Counted from the stretch's first letter, positions 1 through 12,527 are shown. The stretch is DNA of 64,000 nt from Phyto melanocephala (GCA_941918925.1 OW799233.1:79425797-79489796), one strand, 5' to 3'. Made by a program: numbers and translations. Notes: a model not told the origin generated them from the letters alone.

Positions 1-167
1 AAACAGCTGACTAAAATGCCAAAGAACGCTTTACTTTTTGAGTGTATTTTGTGTTTTCCTTTTGTTATATAATTTTTCAGTTTCCACGACAACAAAAATA
101 AATATTATTATTAATTATTATAAAGTTTTATTCGGTATATATGTGCTAAAATATAAAATTTAAAATA

Positions 168-1010
<843 letters not shown>

Positions 1011-1738
1011 TTTTTAAACAACATTTTTATTTATTTATTTAAAGCTTGGTAATCTAGCCTCTAGGCCGAAATCGGCTACAAACTTCTACTAAAAAAATTT
1101 ACAATGCTTTTTACTTAAATTATAATGTAATAATTTATAAAGTTAAATACAAAAGAATTAAAAAAATTTTGTAATTTTAAAGTTGATCTAAAATCAATGA
1201 ATTATTAAAAACATTCATTGAATAGTAATTGATTTTTTATTTCTAATTTAATAATGTTCTTTATTTTTTGCTTTTTAATAAAAAATAATTATGTTTTTAT
1301 AAACATTTTTTCACATTTCACTGCACTTTATATAAACAAAAGTAGAAAAATAGAAATGGCGCGATAAAAAGGTAAACAAATTTTGACAACTATAATATGT
1401 AAACATAAGGGAGCAAAAAATGATCAGCTGATTACTTGCACAGACCTTATTTAATAGACCTTGTGAAGACTAAAATTGTGTGCAAATAAAGCAGCATATG
1501 TCAACATAGGTTGTAAACTGAAAAATTATCAGAAAATAACTTTCAAATGTGTTCAGAAATAACAACGTATGTGGTTGTGAGTTTTTCTAAAAATGAAATA
1601 ATTTGCCATAAAGCACACGTATATATATATAGAAGTTACGTTGTTATGCCATTAAAAAAAAATCAAAATGGGTCTATTTCAGAGTAAAGGGCGTTTAAAA
1701 CCAAGCAATATAGCATTATTAACTCAAAATCGTAAAAA
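1011..1738. other. AT-rich intergenic stretch, no gene seen
   Basis: No coding pattern or terminal inverted repeat was recognised here. The sequence is A/T-rich with short A and T runs. Confidence 0.5.
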
Positions 1739-2411
1739 ACAAGTAACAGTGCTATATTCGGCCGTGCCGAATCTTATATACCCTTCACAACGTGTAATCA
1801 TGCAATAACAATTGTTTGTATCACCATTCATCTCATATAAAATACGTACATACATGTAAATAACGTACCAAAAAAAAATTACAAAAAACAAATATATTAA
1901 AAATAATAAAAAAATTAAAAAATAAAAATTATAAAAAAAATTAAAAAAAAATTTTTTTAAAAAATTGTTTAAAAAAATTAAAAAAAAATAATAAAATATA
2001 AATAATATATAAAATTAAATAAAATTTTTTTGGCTCAGCTGGAATTCGATGCCACGTTTATTTTAACCAGTATGTATGTATGTTGTTGTTGTAATTGTGA
2101 AAAAAAACGAGGTGGTTGTGGTTTTTTGCTCATATCTCAGAAAGTTATGGGGCGATTGTGCTGAATTTCAATAGATAATTCCTGGATATTTCCAAGAGAT
2201 TGATACCATACACAGATCTGTGGAGCATATAGTTGCTTCTAAAAGTTGATTTCAACCAACACACGGACAGGCGGTCAGGGCTTAATCGACTGCTCTATTC
2301 ATAAGCTTTCAGAAAATATATACTTTATGGGGTCGGAAATAAAAATTGTAGAAACTACAAACGGAATGACAAAGCTATATATACCCTTGTGCACCACAGG
2401 TGAAGGGTATA
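1739..2411 (-). mobile_element. DINE/Helitron-like repeat, family A copy 1
   Basis: Read on the minus strand, it starts with the hairpin TATACCCTTCACC...AAGGGTATA and ends with the hairpin TTCGGCACGGCCGAA followed by a tail ending in ACTTGTT. Inside are the conserved block GACCCCATAAAGTATATA, a GTCY-type CTGTCCGT stretch, an A/T simple-sequence core and a TTGTTGTTGTAATTG segment. This build resembles the dipteran mini-me/DINE-1 type of non-autonomous element. There are at least eight copies in the window. Confidence 0.75.
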
Positions 2412-2479
2412 ATTAACATACACGGTTGCCCATGAAAACCACAGGTTCTACCGTGATATTATAATGTTTGCATAAAAAA

Positions 2480-4170
2480 TAAGCTGACAGGTGTCTGGCC
2501 TTTTTTTAAATTTTCAACGCCTAAGGGGAAAAACCTGGTAAAAACTATAATTTGGTACTTTTTTAGTACCCTAGAAAAAATATTAATAGGATTTCGGCTC
2601 CTTTTTTCAAATTTGCATGTATAAGCAGTAAAAATTGTCCCTCGTTATGGTACTATTTAAAAAAGAAACTTTTAATATTGTATACTGAAATAAATTTTGA
2701 TAATTATTATTACCTAATAGAATATGGACTATTATTTAGGTGAAATTTTTGAAAATTTTAGGGGGATAAAAAAGGTACCAAAACAAGGAAAATGCCGGAA
2801 AAGTCGTATAATTCCTAATTACGGGGCCAATTTTCATAAAATTTTTAATTAGGACTTAATCAGACATAAAAAATTATGTAATTTAGTAAAAATGGCAACA
2901 CATTCTTAACGGGGTAGAAAGGGTAAAAAGAGTAGATTTACTGACTTTAAATCATGTCTATTTAAATATTTTGTTTCATAGATATTTGACCATATTAGAC
3001 TTTGAATTTGGAATAGTACTTAAAAAAGTACTCTTTCGCATTTCTATGGTACTTTTTGTATTTTCTACGTTTATAAAGGTAGAGTTGTAAAATAAGGACT
3101 ATTGATTCCAGGTAAGACTGAAAATGTTATGGGTGACCAAAAAGGGTACTTTTTGAATTTTAATGGTACATTTTGTATTTTCAATGTTTGTGAAGCTAGA
3201 ATTTCGAAATTAATGACAATTTATACGTGGTGAGATTGAAAATGTTATGGGTGATCGAAACGTACTTACTTAAATTTTTATGGTACTTTTTGTATTTTCA
3301 ACGTTTACTAATCTAGAATTTCGAAATTAGGGTACTATTGATGCAAGGTGAGACTGAAAATGTTATGGGCGACAAGAGAGGTAATCTTTTGAATTTTTAT
3401 GGTATTTTTCGTATTTTATACGTTTATGAAGGTAGAATTAAAAAATAAAGGATTATTGATACTACGTAAGACTAAAAATTTGATGGGCGAAAAAACCTAC
3501 TTTTTTTAATTTTTATAATTTTTGTATTTTCAACGTTGCGAAGCTAGAATTTCGAAATTAATGACTATTAATACGAGGTGAGATTGAAATTGTTATGGGC
3601 AACCAAAAAGGTAGTATTTTGAATTTTAATGGTACTTTTTGTGTTTTTTTTTACGTTTATGAAGATATAATTTTGAAATAAGGGACTATTGATTCAAATT
3701 GAGAATAAGGGCGAAAGAAAGGATCCTTTTCGCATTATTATTGTACTTTTTGTATTATTACGTTTGTAATGATAGATTCTTAAAATTAGTGATTTTTAAT
3801 CCAAATTCTAACTCCAAATGTTATGGACGACAAAAAAAATTTTAATTTTTATTTAATTTTTTTCAGATTTTTTATTTTGGAATAAACATAGAATTCTGAA
3901 AGTAGGTACTAATAATCCAAGTTGACTTTGAAGATTATAGTGAAGAACAAAATGTTACTTTTATTATTTTTTTAGTCATTTTTGTATTTTGTGAATTTAA
4001 AATATAATCCCGATATATTCTCACTGTACTTTTTTCTAACTAAAATGAATCAGAAAAACAAATTTTCAAAATTTTAACCAGAAAACGTTTAGTAATTAAA
4101 AAAAGAACTTGAGTATTCAGTAAATAGAAAGAACTCCACTATCGAAGTAGCGGGTAGTATGCTAGTACTA
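2480..4170 (+). mobile_element. Helitron-like element with ~116-bp minisatellite, family G copy 1
   Basis: From about 3045 to 3770 a unit of about 116 bp recurs seven or more times, each with a form of GGTACTTTTTGTATTTTC, an AACGTTTNTGAAG segment and GAAAATGTTATGGG. The 3' end reads ATCGAAGTAGCGGGTAGTATGCTAG followed by T, a Helitron-type CTAG|T terminus, and the same end recurs inverted near 58085. No helicase is encoded. The 5' boundary is uncertain; about 100 bp near 2486 is repeated directly at 4197, just outside the 3' end. Confidence 0.55.
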
Positions 4171-4196
4171 TAATGATATAGATTAAATTGAAATGG

Positions 4197-4300
4197 CTGA
4201 CAGGTGTCTGGCTTCTTTTTGAGTTTTGAACCTTTAAGGGAAAAACGGGTAAAAGCTAGAATAAGGTACTTTTTTGGTACGCCATGTTACTTCCACGGTC
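4197..4300 (+). repeat. Partial second copy of family G 5' segment
   Basis: GGCTGACAGGTGTCTGGC and the following bases repeat the sequence at about 2486-2590 with scattered differences. It is either a truncated second insertion or the other half of a direct repeat around the first copy. Confidence 0.5.
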
Positions 4301-4432
4301 AACGCAAATGTCAGCCCGGTCAACCACGTAATTCCTGGAACAAGGAACGAGATTAATGAAAAATTGCAGATGTTATAATTAGATGACACTACCACAAAAA
4401 ATGTCGACAAACATAAAAAAATGCATAACAAA

Positions 4433-5080
4433 ACAAGTAACAGTGCTATATTCGGCTGTGCCGAATCTTATATAACCTTCACAACGTGTAGTCATGCAAT
4501 AACAATTGTTTGTATCACCATTCATCTCATAAAATACGTACATATGTACATGTAAAAAACATACATATAAAAAACATACCATTGTAAAATTATAAATTAA
4601 GTTTACGTATGTATATTTCTAAAAAAAAAATACAAAAAAATATATATTAAAAAACAAAAAAAAAAAAATTACAAAAAAAAATTTTAAAATATTTGTTTGG
4701 CTCAGCTAAGATTCGATGCCACGTTTATCTAACCAGTATATATGCATATTGTTGTTGTAATTGTGAAAAAAACGAGGTGGTCTTAGGTTTTTGCTCATAT
4801 CTCAGAAAGTTATAGGGCGATTGTGCTGAATTTCAATAGCGATTCATTCCTGGATATTTCCAAAAGATTGATACCATATAGAGATCTGAGGAACATATAG
4901 TTGCTTCTAAAAGTTGATTTCAACCAACACACGGACAGACGGTCAGGGCTTAATCGACTCCTCTATTCATAAGCTTTCAGAAAATATATACTTTATGGGG
5001 TCGGAAATGAAAATTGTAGAAATTACAAACGGAATGACAAAGCTATGTATACCCTTGTGCACCACAGGTGAAGGGTATAA
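4433..5080 (-). mobile_element. DINE/Helitron-like repeat, family A copy 2
   Basis: It has both family hairpins (TTCGGCTGTGCCGAA near 4452 and the ACAGGTGAAGGGTATA end near 5065), the GACCCCATAAAG-complementary block and the CGGACAGACGG tract. Open frames such as that at 4914-5099 are shadows of the repeat and recur in other copies. Confidence 0.75.
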
Positions 5081-6241
5081 AAAGCAGATAAAGTACTGAA
5101 TAATTTATTCGAGTGAGTTTTAATAAATAAAGTAATCTTACTTATGTATATAATACATTTCAAGTGTTATTATTTACAATAAAAGTATCTCAGTTTATTT
5201 TAAGGAAATAGGCCAACATTTATAAAATGTATAAACGTAACATTAATATTTCCGCGCTACATTAATAAAATATCATATTGGTTTTCGCATATATAGGCAA
5301 TATGTGTTTTCGCTCCAACTTCTTGAAAAGATTTTCAAAATAGTTGAAAATTCACATCAGGCTATTTTTCAATTGCGGAATTGAATTTTTTCTTTGTCTT
5401 TGCCGCAGAAATAATAAGAAACATGTCTGTAAATTATCCGGGAGCTGAAAACGATTAATTTTTGTTTTAAAAATGTGGGAAAAAACAAATGCCATCTTAA
5501 ATTTACTTTTCAATTCATAAGGTTTCCGAAATTATATATGTACTTTTGCGACCCAAATGAATATATATATATAAAATTTTAAACTGAATGACAAAGCTTT
5601 ATATACAACCTTGCCACCACAGGTAATGGGTAAAATTAATAAATAAAAGAAACAAAAATCACACGCGGCACATAAGCTCCAAGCGAAAAAATATTGAGTA
5701 AAAAAGTATTTGAAAATTAAACTAGGTCCCTCATGAGCAACATGACTCTAGCAATAATTGTATGTTAGACTAGATTTGTCATTTTACCCATTATACCAAG
5801 CAGTAGAAGTATAAATTCAATTTATTTTGCAATTTTATTTCACTCGGATCTTTTAAGTCAGTGGTGTCCTTTGTTTTATTTTTTTATTTGCTTTTAATGA
5901 TTAAGTTTACTTAATTTTCTTCTTGTGTGTCAGTGATCGGAACTTATGTTGTATTTTTTTAAAGCTTTGAACCTACATAAATTTATGTTAAATTATATTC
6001 GTAATTTGTGAAAAAGAGTCGTTAAATTTTCAAAATTATTAACCGAGTTTATAAAAGTATTTTTTAGATGTCTTACTAACTTTTTTGTTTTCTGATTTCT
6101 ACTTATAGGGCTTATGAATGCTGTATAAATTACAATCAGAGGGATAAAAGAGTCAAAAAATACAACAATTTTTAAAATACAAATTATTTTTAGTTAAACA
6201 CAGATAATTGGTTTTTTTATTTACATATGTATGTATGTACA
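5081..6241. other. Intergenic, AT-rich; one small family A remnant
   Basis: Only a short piece resembling the family A 5' end is seen at about 5580-5635 (AATGACAAAGCTTTATATA). It probably includes the 3' flank of the minus-strand gene ending at 6242. No other coding sequence was recognised. Confidence 0.5.
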
Positions 6242-7550
6242 TTAGCATTTACATATTTTGGAAAAGAAGGAAATAGCAGTATTTTGACAGCAAGTAGGGA
6301 TACAAGTTTGAGGAATGCAAACACGAGGACTTAATTGAGAACATTTTAAAGGGCAATACAATTGACTACTATCATAAAAAGAAAGCAAATTTAATACTGA
6401 TACAAAAATATTAAATTCTAATGCATTAACATACCACAATTCACGTTGCTCCATGTAAGCTCGTAAATAATCACAGGCTTTAACTTCATCAGCTCTCGAG
6501 GCCTTATTTTGCCTATTCCCAATAGATTCTGATTTTTGATTTATTGATCTTTCAAGTTTTTTCATTTTATTATTACTCATCAGCCCGACAGTTTCTCCAC
6601 GGCGAACATTATAGCCTAAGTTTTTAATGACATGATGATTTCTTTCTTTTAACAAAATACCATTGTTAATCACATCATCAAAGCCTTGAGTTTTTCGAAA
6701 TTTTATATTTTTCCTGTCATTTGTTTTCACAATTTCATCATTGTTATAAAAGCTTTTTAATTTTTTTGTATTTCGTATGGATTTGTCTTTATCAACATCG
6801 TATTTGTGGACTTTATTATTTTTTCTATATTTTCCTTTATTAAAATCTTCTTTATCGTCACTTTTAACTTCATCAAACTTTTTTTTATATTTATTCTTTA
6901 CCTTTCTGAATTTGGTTGTGGAAATTACATCGTGAACCAATTCATGTTCATTTAAATATTTATCGCCTTTTTTTATTATTCTACCTTTCGTCTCGCCTTG
7001 CTTGCCACTTCTTTTTCCATAAGCATCATTATCAAAAGTTTCGTTGGCATCTTTTAAGCCTCTCATGCTAGTGTTCCGATATCTTTCTTTGTTTGTATTG
7101 AAATTTTGAATGTGGTGTTTTTTACTTTTCCTGTTTGCTATCGTATTGCCATTGCTGTCGCGATCACCATCAAAATAACCTTTTTTAGCTATTCTTTGGG
7201 AAAATTTCCCTTTTGCTTTTTCTGTTTCCTTATAAACAACTTCATCGCCGTCGTAATCATCTACTTCCCTGCCCTTCTTGTTTTTTCCTTTTAGGTTTCT
7301 ATTGATTAAAATAGAATCATCTGTAACACGCTCTCTATCTTTTTTACCCTTACTCCCTTTAGTGTTAACATAATTTATCTCATCGTCTACAGGTGGACTT
7401 TTGCCTCGATATGAATCAAAAGCGAATTTTTCACCATCTTTTTCTGGCCTTTTATTATATCGACCAAATTGTCTATCTTCTACTTGGTAATTATCTTTTT
7501 TAAAAGATTTTTCATATCGATTATTTTCATTACCTAATCGGGATATGTAC

Positions 7551-7581
<31 letters not shown>

Positions 7582-7679
7582 TGTATGTATGTATGTATGT
7601 ATGTATGTATGTATGTATGTATGTATGTATGTATGTATGTATGTATGTATGTATGTATGTATGTATGTATGTATGTATG

Positions 7680-7713
<34 letters not shown>

Positions 7714-8170
7714 TGTATGTATGTATGTATATATGTATATATGTATGTATGTATGTATGCACATACATATGAGTGTAAGAAATATGTATGTATGTATATG
7801 AAAACAATTTTATCATGAATAAAAAAAAAATACTTACTCTTAGAGCCAGATCGATGAATTCTTACATTAATACTGTTACCACCGTCAAATATTGTATACT
7901 TTTCACGACACTCAGACCGTTTGTATTCGTTAAAGATTTTACGGCAAATTTTTCTTAAAATCGTATAAGTTCGATCATTAACAAGCTCGCAACGTTCTCT
8001 ACGAAATAAATTGTTGCATCTCCTTTGGCAGTAGTGGTCAACATACTCGGAACAATTGGATACGCTGCAAAGAAAACTAGTGTTAAAGAATATATTATGG
8101 AGAAAGAAAATATTTTCTCTTAATTTAACCTGGACATAGTTAAAACGCTTGCACAACGATTTACAATCTT
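6242..8170 (-). CDS. Lysine-rich protein with Cys-rich ends, four exons, start not resolved
   Basis: Function not recognised. Exons on the minus strand: A 8130 to about 8170, B 7838-8064, C1 6435-7533, C2 6242-6368 with stop TAA. Splice sites are TTTGCAG acceptor and GTAAGT donor around B, GTATGT donor and GATAG acceptor between C1 and C2; codon phases match at B/C1 and C1/C2. Introns A/B and C1/C2 are 65 and 66 nt, and intron B/C1 holds the ATGT microsatellite. From exon B on, the product is about 480 residues: a Cys-containing N-terminal part (DHYCQRRCNN), a long Lys/Asn/Asp-rich basic middle, and a Cys-rich tail (CPLKCSQLSPRVCIPQTC). Splicing C1/C2 creates one more Cys. An ATG at 8137-8135 is in frame with exon B, but it gives no signal peptide, so a further 5' exon is likely. 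It could be a secreted matrix or seminal-type protein; this is a guess. Confidence 0.6.
7541..7775. repeat. (ATGT)n microsatellite inside an intron
   Basis: Nearly pure ATGT repeats run from about 7553 to 7760 with a few ATAT interruptions. The tract lies between donor 7837 and acceptor 7534 of the minus-strand gene. It produces long open frames on both strands (YIHT and MYVC repeats) that are not genes. Confidence 0.95.
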
Positions 8171-8174
8171 TCAA

Positions 8175-8636
8175 AAAAATACATTTTTAATCTATCGAAA
8201 ACTAAATAATTTTTGCAACTGCGTTTTATTATTTATTAACAAAAAAATTATCCTACAAATGTTTGTGATGACTTTATATAATTAATTTATTTTCTGACAT
8301 TTTAATTTCCGAATTAGAAAATTCGGTGACTTTTTACCAACAATCTTAAACTGAAAGACAATTTTAGGCAGGGTTTAAAAACTACTTCTACAGGGGTAAA
8401 AAAAACTACTGATACATCAAAATTGCTGTTGTTGGATTTGTATCAGTGGGCAGTACCCATTTACAAATTTTGTCATTAAACTTTTCACGCACACAGAGTT
8501 TCTAAGAAAACACAATCTATAGATCAATGATTTAAAAAGTAGAATGTGTCACGCAAATACGAAGTGAATATTTTTTTCTAACTACATACACCGATTTCAT
8601 GATATGATAATTGAGAAGAAAAAACATACTTCAGAC
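8175..8636. other. Upstream flank of the minus-strand gene, nothing recognised
   Basis: A/T-rich sequence. The missing first exon of the minus-strand gene may lie here, but no ATG followed by a hydrophobic leader was found on the minus strand in the part nearest exon A. Confidence 0.4.
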
Positions 8637-8846
8637 CAAGGCATATTTATTCATCAGGTACTCTTGATTCGTCAGCTGAATATTTTTTTTTTATCACTTA
8701 TTTTAAATTTCAGCTGTCAAAATGCATAAATAAAAACAATCTTCTCTCTTTTCTAATTTATTTTAAATTTCAAACTTCATATATAAAAAATTTAAACAAA
8801 AAAATTCTCTCCGAACTGAAACTACCTGATGAATAAATATGCCTTG
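8637..8846 (+). mobile_element. hAT-like MITE, family D copy 1
   Basis: About 210 bp bounded by CAAGGCATATTTATTCATCA and its inverse, flanked by CTTCAGAC (8629-8636) and CTTCAGAG (8847-8854), an 8-bp TSD with one mismatch. It has no coding capacity. TIRs starting CA(A/G)GG with 8-bp TSDs fit the hAT superfamily. Confidence 0.8.
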
Positions 8847-9220
8847 CTTCAGAGTTGACGAATTGGTTGAATTTGTTCAAACGAATCTTTTGCAACAGGT
8901 TCCAGAAAAATCTATAGTGTTTGGCAAGGATACCGAGCGACTGGAAAACTAACATAGAACCTTGCAAAACACTCAACAATAACCAAGGTTTTGGTAGCAA
9001 AAAATACTTCGACTAGAATTAATGTATAACGCACAAAAGATATTCACAATGATTCAAGATGTTTTGAAGGTACAATGATTATTTTGTCAAACCAGTAATT
9101 TTAAGATCGATCAATGCCGATGAAATAAATGCGTGTGTAGAAACTGCACTTGATGACAAACATACGAGTTGCATTGCAAAATGTATCCAAGCAATTGCAG
9201 ACTAAGCGAATTTTAAGAAT
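8847..9220 (+). pseudogene. Degenerate coding-like trace, unidentified
   Basis: Two protein-like stretches appear on the plus strand: DELVEFVQTNLLQQVPEKSI near 8857-8915 and INADEINACVETALDDKHTS near 9117-9176, separated by stops and shifts. They look like remains of one reading frame but were not matched to any family. The downstream part to 9846 shows no further clear coding pattern. Confidence 0.3.
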
Positions 9221-9846
9221 ATAATAATAAACAAGGTTTTCCGAACATATTACTAAAAACAAAAATCACAACGCGTTAAATGAACAAACAATTCCTAAAC
9301 TTAAAAATCAAATTGAAAAAATTAAAAATTCAAATCTGTCTTCTGCACAAAAAACGAAGCCGAATCAACCAGCTATTCAACTGGTTTTTCAAAATTGCTG
9401 GATTTGCCTTGTTCAAGGTTGATGCGAACTAACCAAAACTATTTAACAGAACGTGCTTAATGATGAGGGAAAATCATGATTGATATTACTCATATGAGAA
9501 TTCTGCAAGAATCATCAATTATGAAATTTGTCTTATTCGAGAATTCTAATGATGCCAACCGATATGTCATGATTATTTTTTAAACACAGGAGAAATCCTT
9601 AAATGTTTCAAGCCTGAATTTAAAAACTATATGTTAGTTTCACGATAAAAAATATTTACTTTTTCCGTTCTTTCATCTGAAACCGATGACCTATTCAAAA
9701 AATAGCACAATGTGATAGAAAACTAAAAATAAGAATACAAAATTACCATGCTAAATCTATCAGAAGTACTTAGTTTTCGAGCTATAGACATATATATTTA
9801 AGTGACGGGTATTTTTTATAGAGATATTGTGTTTTTAGTTAGCAAC

Positions 9847-10054
9847 CAAGGCATATTTATTCATCAGGTAATTGCAGTTCGGAGAGAATGTTTTGTTTAT
9901 ATTTTTTATGTATGAAGTTTGGCATTTGAAATAAATTAGAAAAGAGAGAAAATTGTTTTTTATTTATGCATTTTGACAGCTGAAACTTAAAATAAGTGTT
10001 GAAAAAAATAATCAGCTGGCGAATCAAGAGTACCTGATGAATAAATATGCCTTG
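9847..10054 (-). mobile_element. hAT-like MITE, family D copy 2
   Basis: Same element as at 8637 in opposite orientation, 208 bp. The left TSD GTTAGCAAC is repeated on the right, but the right copy is split by the P-like element inserted at 10060, so the MITE was there first. Confidence 0.85.
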
Positions 10055-10059
10055 GTTAG

Positions 10060-11499
10060 CAAGAATGATTAAATAAAGATTACGCCTTGCGCATGATTTA
10101 CCGTTAGATGACGTAGTAATCCCCTCGCAAAGGTTACCAAGTCTGTATCATATGTGAAATTTTTAATTTCTTACAAAAAATGTATGTATTTTGTAATAGT
10201 TGGCAGCCCTGTAATTAATTTACTCAGAGAGTTCTAAAAAATAAGTCTTACATCGGTGCTTAATAAACAACGAATTTCGTGTCATATTTTATGATAAATA
10301 CATAAAAATAATATTAAAATTATTAAAGTTATAAAAAAAGTGTTTAAATTTGGTTATTTAAAAGCTGCAAAACTAATAAAAACAGAAAACAAAATAAAGT
10401 GAAAAGAAAAGAAAAGAAAGAGAGCAAATATGAAATGTGCAGTGGGCAAATGCAAGCAAAGTAACAGAAAAAAAACAAGTGAGAAATTATATTAAAAACT
10501 AATAATTTGCGTATATTTAATAAAACGTTTGTATTTTCAAAAAGCTGTATCATTTTACAATTTTCCAAAAGATGAAGCTCGAAGGAAGTTATGGGTAATA
10601 TTTTGCAAACGAGTGAAGCCTGTAAATGTGGATAAAGAAAAAAATTGTGCTTTACATTTCAAGCAAGAAGATTTTGAAAGAAACTTGAAATTTGAAATGG
10701 GTTAGTTAAAACAAAATTAATTCTTGCAGTACATTACTAAGGCATTATGAATATAATTTAGCAAACGGCGTGAAAAAATTTTAAAATCCCATGCAGTTCC
10801 ATCTTTAGACACTAGTGCTATTGAAAGTGAAACGAAAACTGCTAATGAAACTGAAGTTGCAAATGTATATGAAGGACTACGTGAAACTGAAAAGCAAAAT
10901 GATATTCCAAATAGTTTTGAAGAAAAATTGGTCGCGGATAATGCTCCAAGGACGACTGATCTTGAAGAAGATCGCCTCCAGACTTACCCATATTTTTCAA
11001 ATTAAAGGGTACAAATTATTACTTTCAAAATAAACGGTACAAATTATTACTTTCAAGCGGATATTTACAAAAGCAATTGTTAGAAGCCAAAGAAATTGAA
11101 GCCAGTGAATACGTGAAAAAACTTTTTTTTAGGTGTCGAATGTATTTTAGAATTAAGAAACTAAATGCCGAACTCGCTAAAAATACTTATAAGCGAAAAA
11201 GAAAATTTGATAAAATAACAAAATGAAATGGATTCTACACCTAATATATAAGTGAAATATTGTAACAAAAATAATGAAAATATATATGTATATATAAAGA
11301 ATTTGTTTGCTTTTAAAACATTTAGTTAGAAAAATAACAGTTTGTCCCACTGTCATGTTTTTACACAAACATAGTTAGTTATACAGCTGAATTTTGTTAG
11401 CCAATGAGAACACAGCTTGAGTGACGTCAGAATTCCTACATGCGCAGAAATGTTTTTTTATGACTGCGTGATGGAGTAATCTTTATTTTATCATTCTTG
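10060..11499 (+). mobile_element. P-like DNA transposon, internally deleted, with THAP gene
   Basis: 1440 bp. TIR CAAGAATGAT(T/A)AAATAAAGAT at 10060 and its inverse ending at 11499; perfect 8-bp TSD TTGGTTAG at 10052-10059 and 11500-11507. Subterminal inverted motifs GCGCATG and TGACGT occur on both sides (about 10088 and 10112; 11422 and 11442). Eight-bp TSD, subterminal repeats and an N-terminal THAP domain are P-superfamily traits. No RNase-H-like catalytic part remains, so it cannot encode a full transposase. Confidence 0.75.
10430..11225 (+). pseudogene. THAP-domain P-type transposase remnant, three or more exons
   Basis: The ATG at 10430 opens MKCAVGKCKQSNRKKT, with the first C2 pair of a THAP zinc finger. 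A GTGAGA donor near 10479 and an acceptor before 10545 join in phase to VSFYNFPKDEARRKLWVIFC and NCALHFKQEDF, which give the FP, W and C-x2-H of the domain. Exon 2 ends at 10700 (GTTAGT). The next exon from 10762 carries KILKSHAVPSL (the AVPxx end of THAP) in a frame that does not match the donor phase, so a 1-nt shift is likely. An acidic and then basic coiled-coil-like tail follows, broken by stops. A 28-bp direct duplication sits at about 11006-11060. A DNA-binding fragment only. Confidence 0.65.
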
Positions 11500-11689
11500 T
11501 TGGTTAGCAACATTTATTCAACTGGTGGTCATTTTGTCAGCTGTCAATTGATTTACTTTAGTTTGATTTGGTATTTAAACATAAATAGACTGAACAACGC
11601 TTCAAATGTTTTAATATTTGTTTTGAAAATCATGGATCTGTTTCAAATACGTATCGCGCACTACGTTCATTTTACGGGTGATAGTCCTA

Positions 11690-12065
11690 AATTGAGAAAG
11701 CGTTACATCCAGAAAAACTGACTGTTTTATGTGATTTATGGGTTGGTGGAATCTTAGATCCATACTTCTTTAAAAACGATGCTGGTCAGAACGTTACAGT
11801 CAATGATGAATGATGTTCATCAATTGAACAACCATGATGTACACGAGCTGTGGTTTCAACAAGATGACGCAACATATCACATAGCTCGTGCCACAATTTA
11901 TTTATTGAAGGAAACGTTTAGTAATCGCATAGATTCAAGTTTCGGACCCGGAAATTGCCTTCCAGAATGGTGCTATTTTCTGTAGGGATGTATGAAGTCA
12001 CTAGTCTACGCCGATAAGCCCGAAATGATTGCCCACTTGAAAGACGACATATGACATATGCTAGA
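11690..12065 (+). pseudogene. mariner/Tc1 transposase C-terminal fragment
   Basis: The + strand encodes HPEKLTVLCDLWVGGI near 11708, DPYFFKNDAGQNVTV near 11757, then in the next frame LWFQQDDATYHIARATIYLL (from about 11850; the second catalytic Asp region) and MKSLVYADKPEMIAHL near 11990. Those blocks are in the order usual for IS630/Tc1/mariner transposases of flies. Frame changes near 11805 and 11960 and a stop near 12050 make it non-functional. The ends of the element were not found. Confidence 0.8.
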
Positions 12066-12243
12066 AGTCATATTTAAATTATAATGAAAAATTAAAATAT
12101 AATGATTATGTATATATGTATGTATATTTAAAAAATTCATCTTTGTTTTATATAATTTCAAATGTATGTATACCTCTATGAAAAATGCCCTTTACATATG
12201 CGAATTTCTATTACATTTCTGAACGTATATGGACAATATTGGC

Positions 12244-12452
12244 CAAGGCATATTTATTCATCAGGTACTCTTGATTCGTCAGCTGATTATTTTTTTCAAC
12301 ACTTATTTTAAGTTTCAGCTGTCAAAATGCATAAATAAAAAACAATTTTCTCTCTTTTCCAATTTATTTCAAATGTCAAACTTCATATATAAAAAATATA
12401 AACAAAAAAATTCTCTCCGAACTGCAATTACCTGATGAATAAATATGCCTTG
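12244..12452 (+). mobile_element. hAT-like MITE, family D copy 3
   Basis: 209 bp, perfect TIR of about 24 bp (CAAGGCATATTTATTCATCA...). The flanks AATATTGGC on the left and AATATTGGC on the right are a 9-bp identity, one more than the 8 bp usual for hAT. Confidence 0.85.
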
Positions 12453-12527
12453 AATATTGGCTTGCTTTTGAATAGATCAACGGAAATTTATTCATCAGTT
12501 AGTCTTAATTCGTCAGATGATTACTTT

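Noticed and set aside
4914..5099. Short frame beginning MISTNTRTDGQ, and its relatives at 16799, 31745 and 36963
   Set aside because: The frame recurs in every family A copy and is a by-product of the repeat, with no sign of a conserved protein.
7530..7818. Long open frames on both strands made of YIHT or MYVC repeats
   Set aside because: They are translations of the ATGT microsatellite in an intron.
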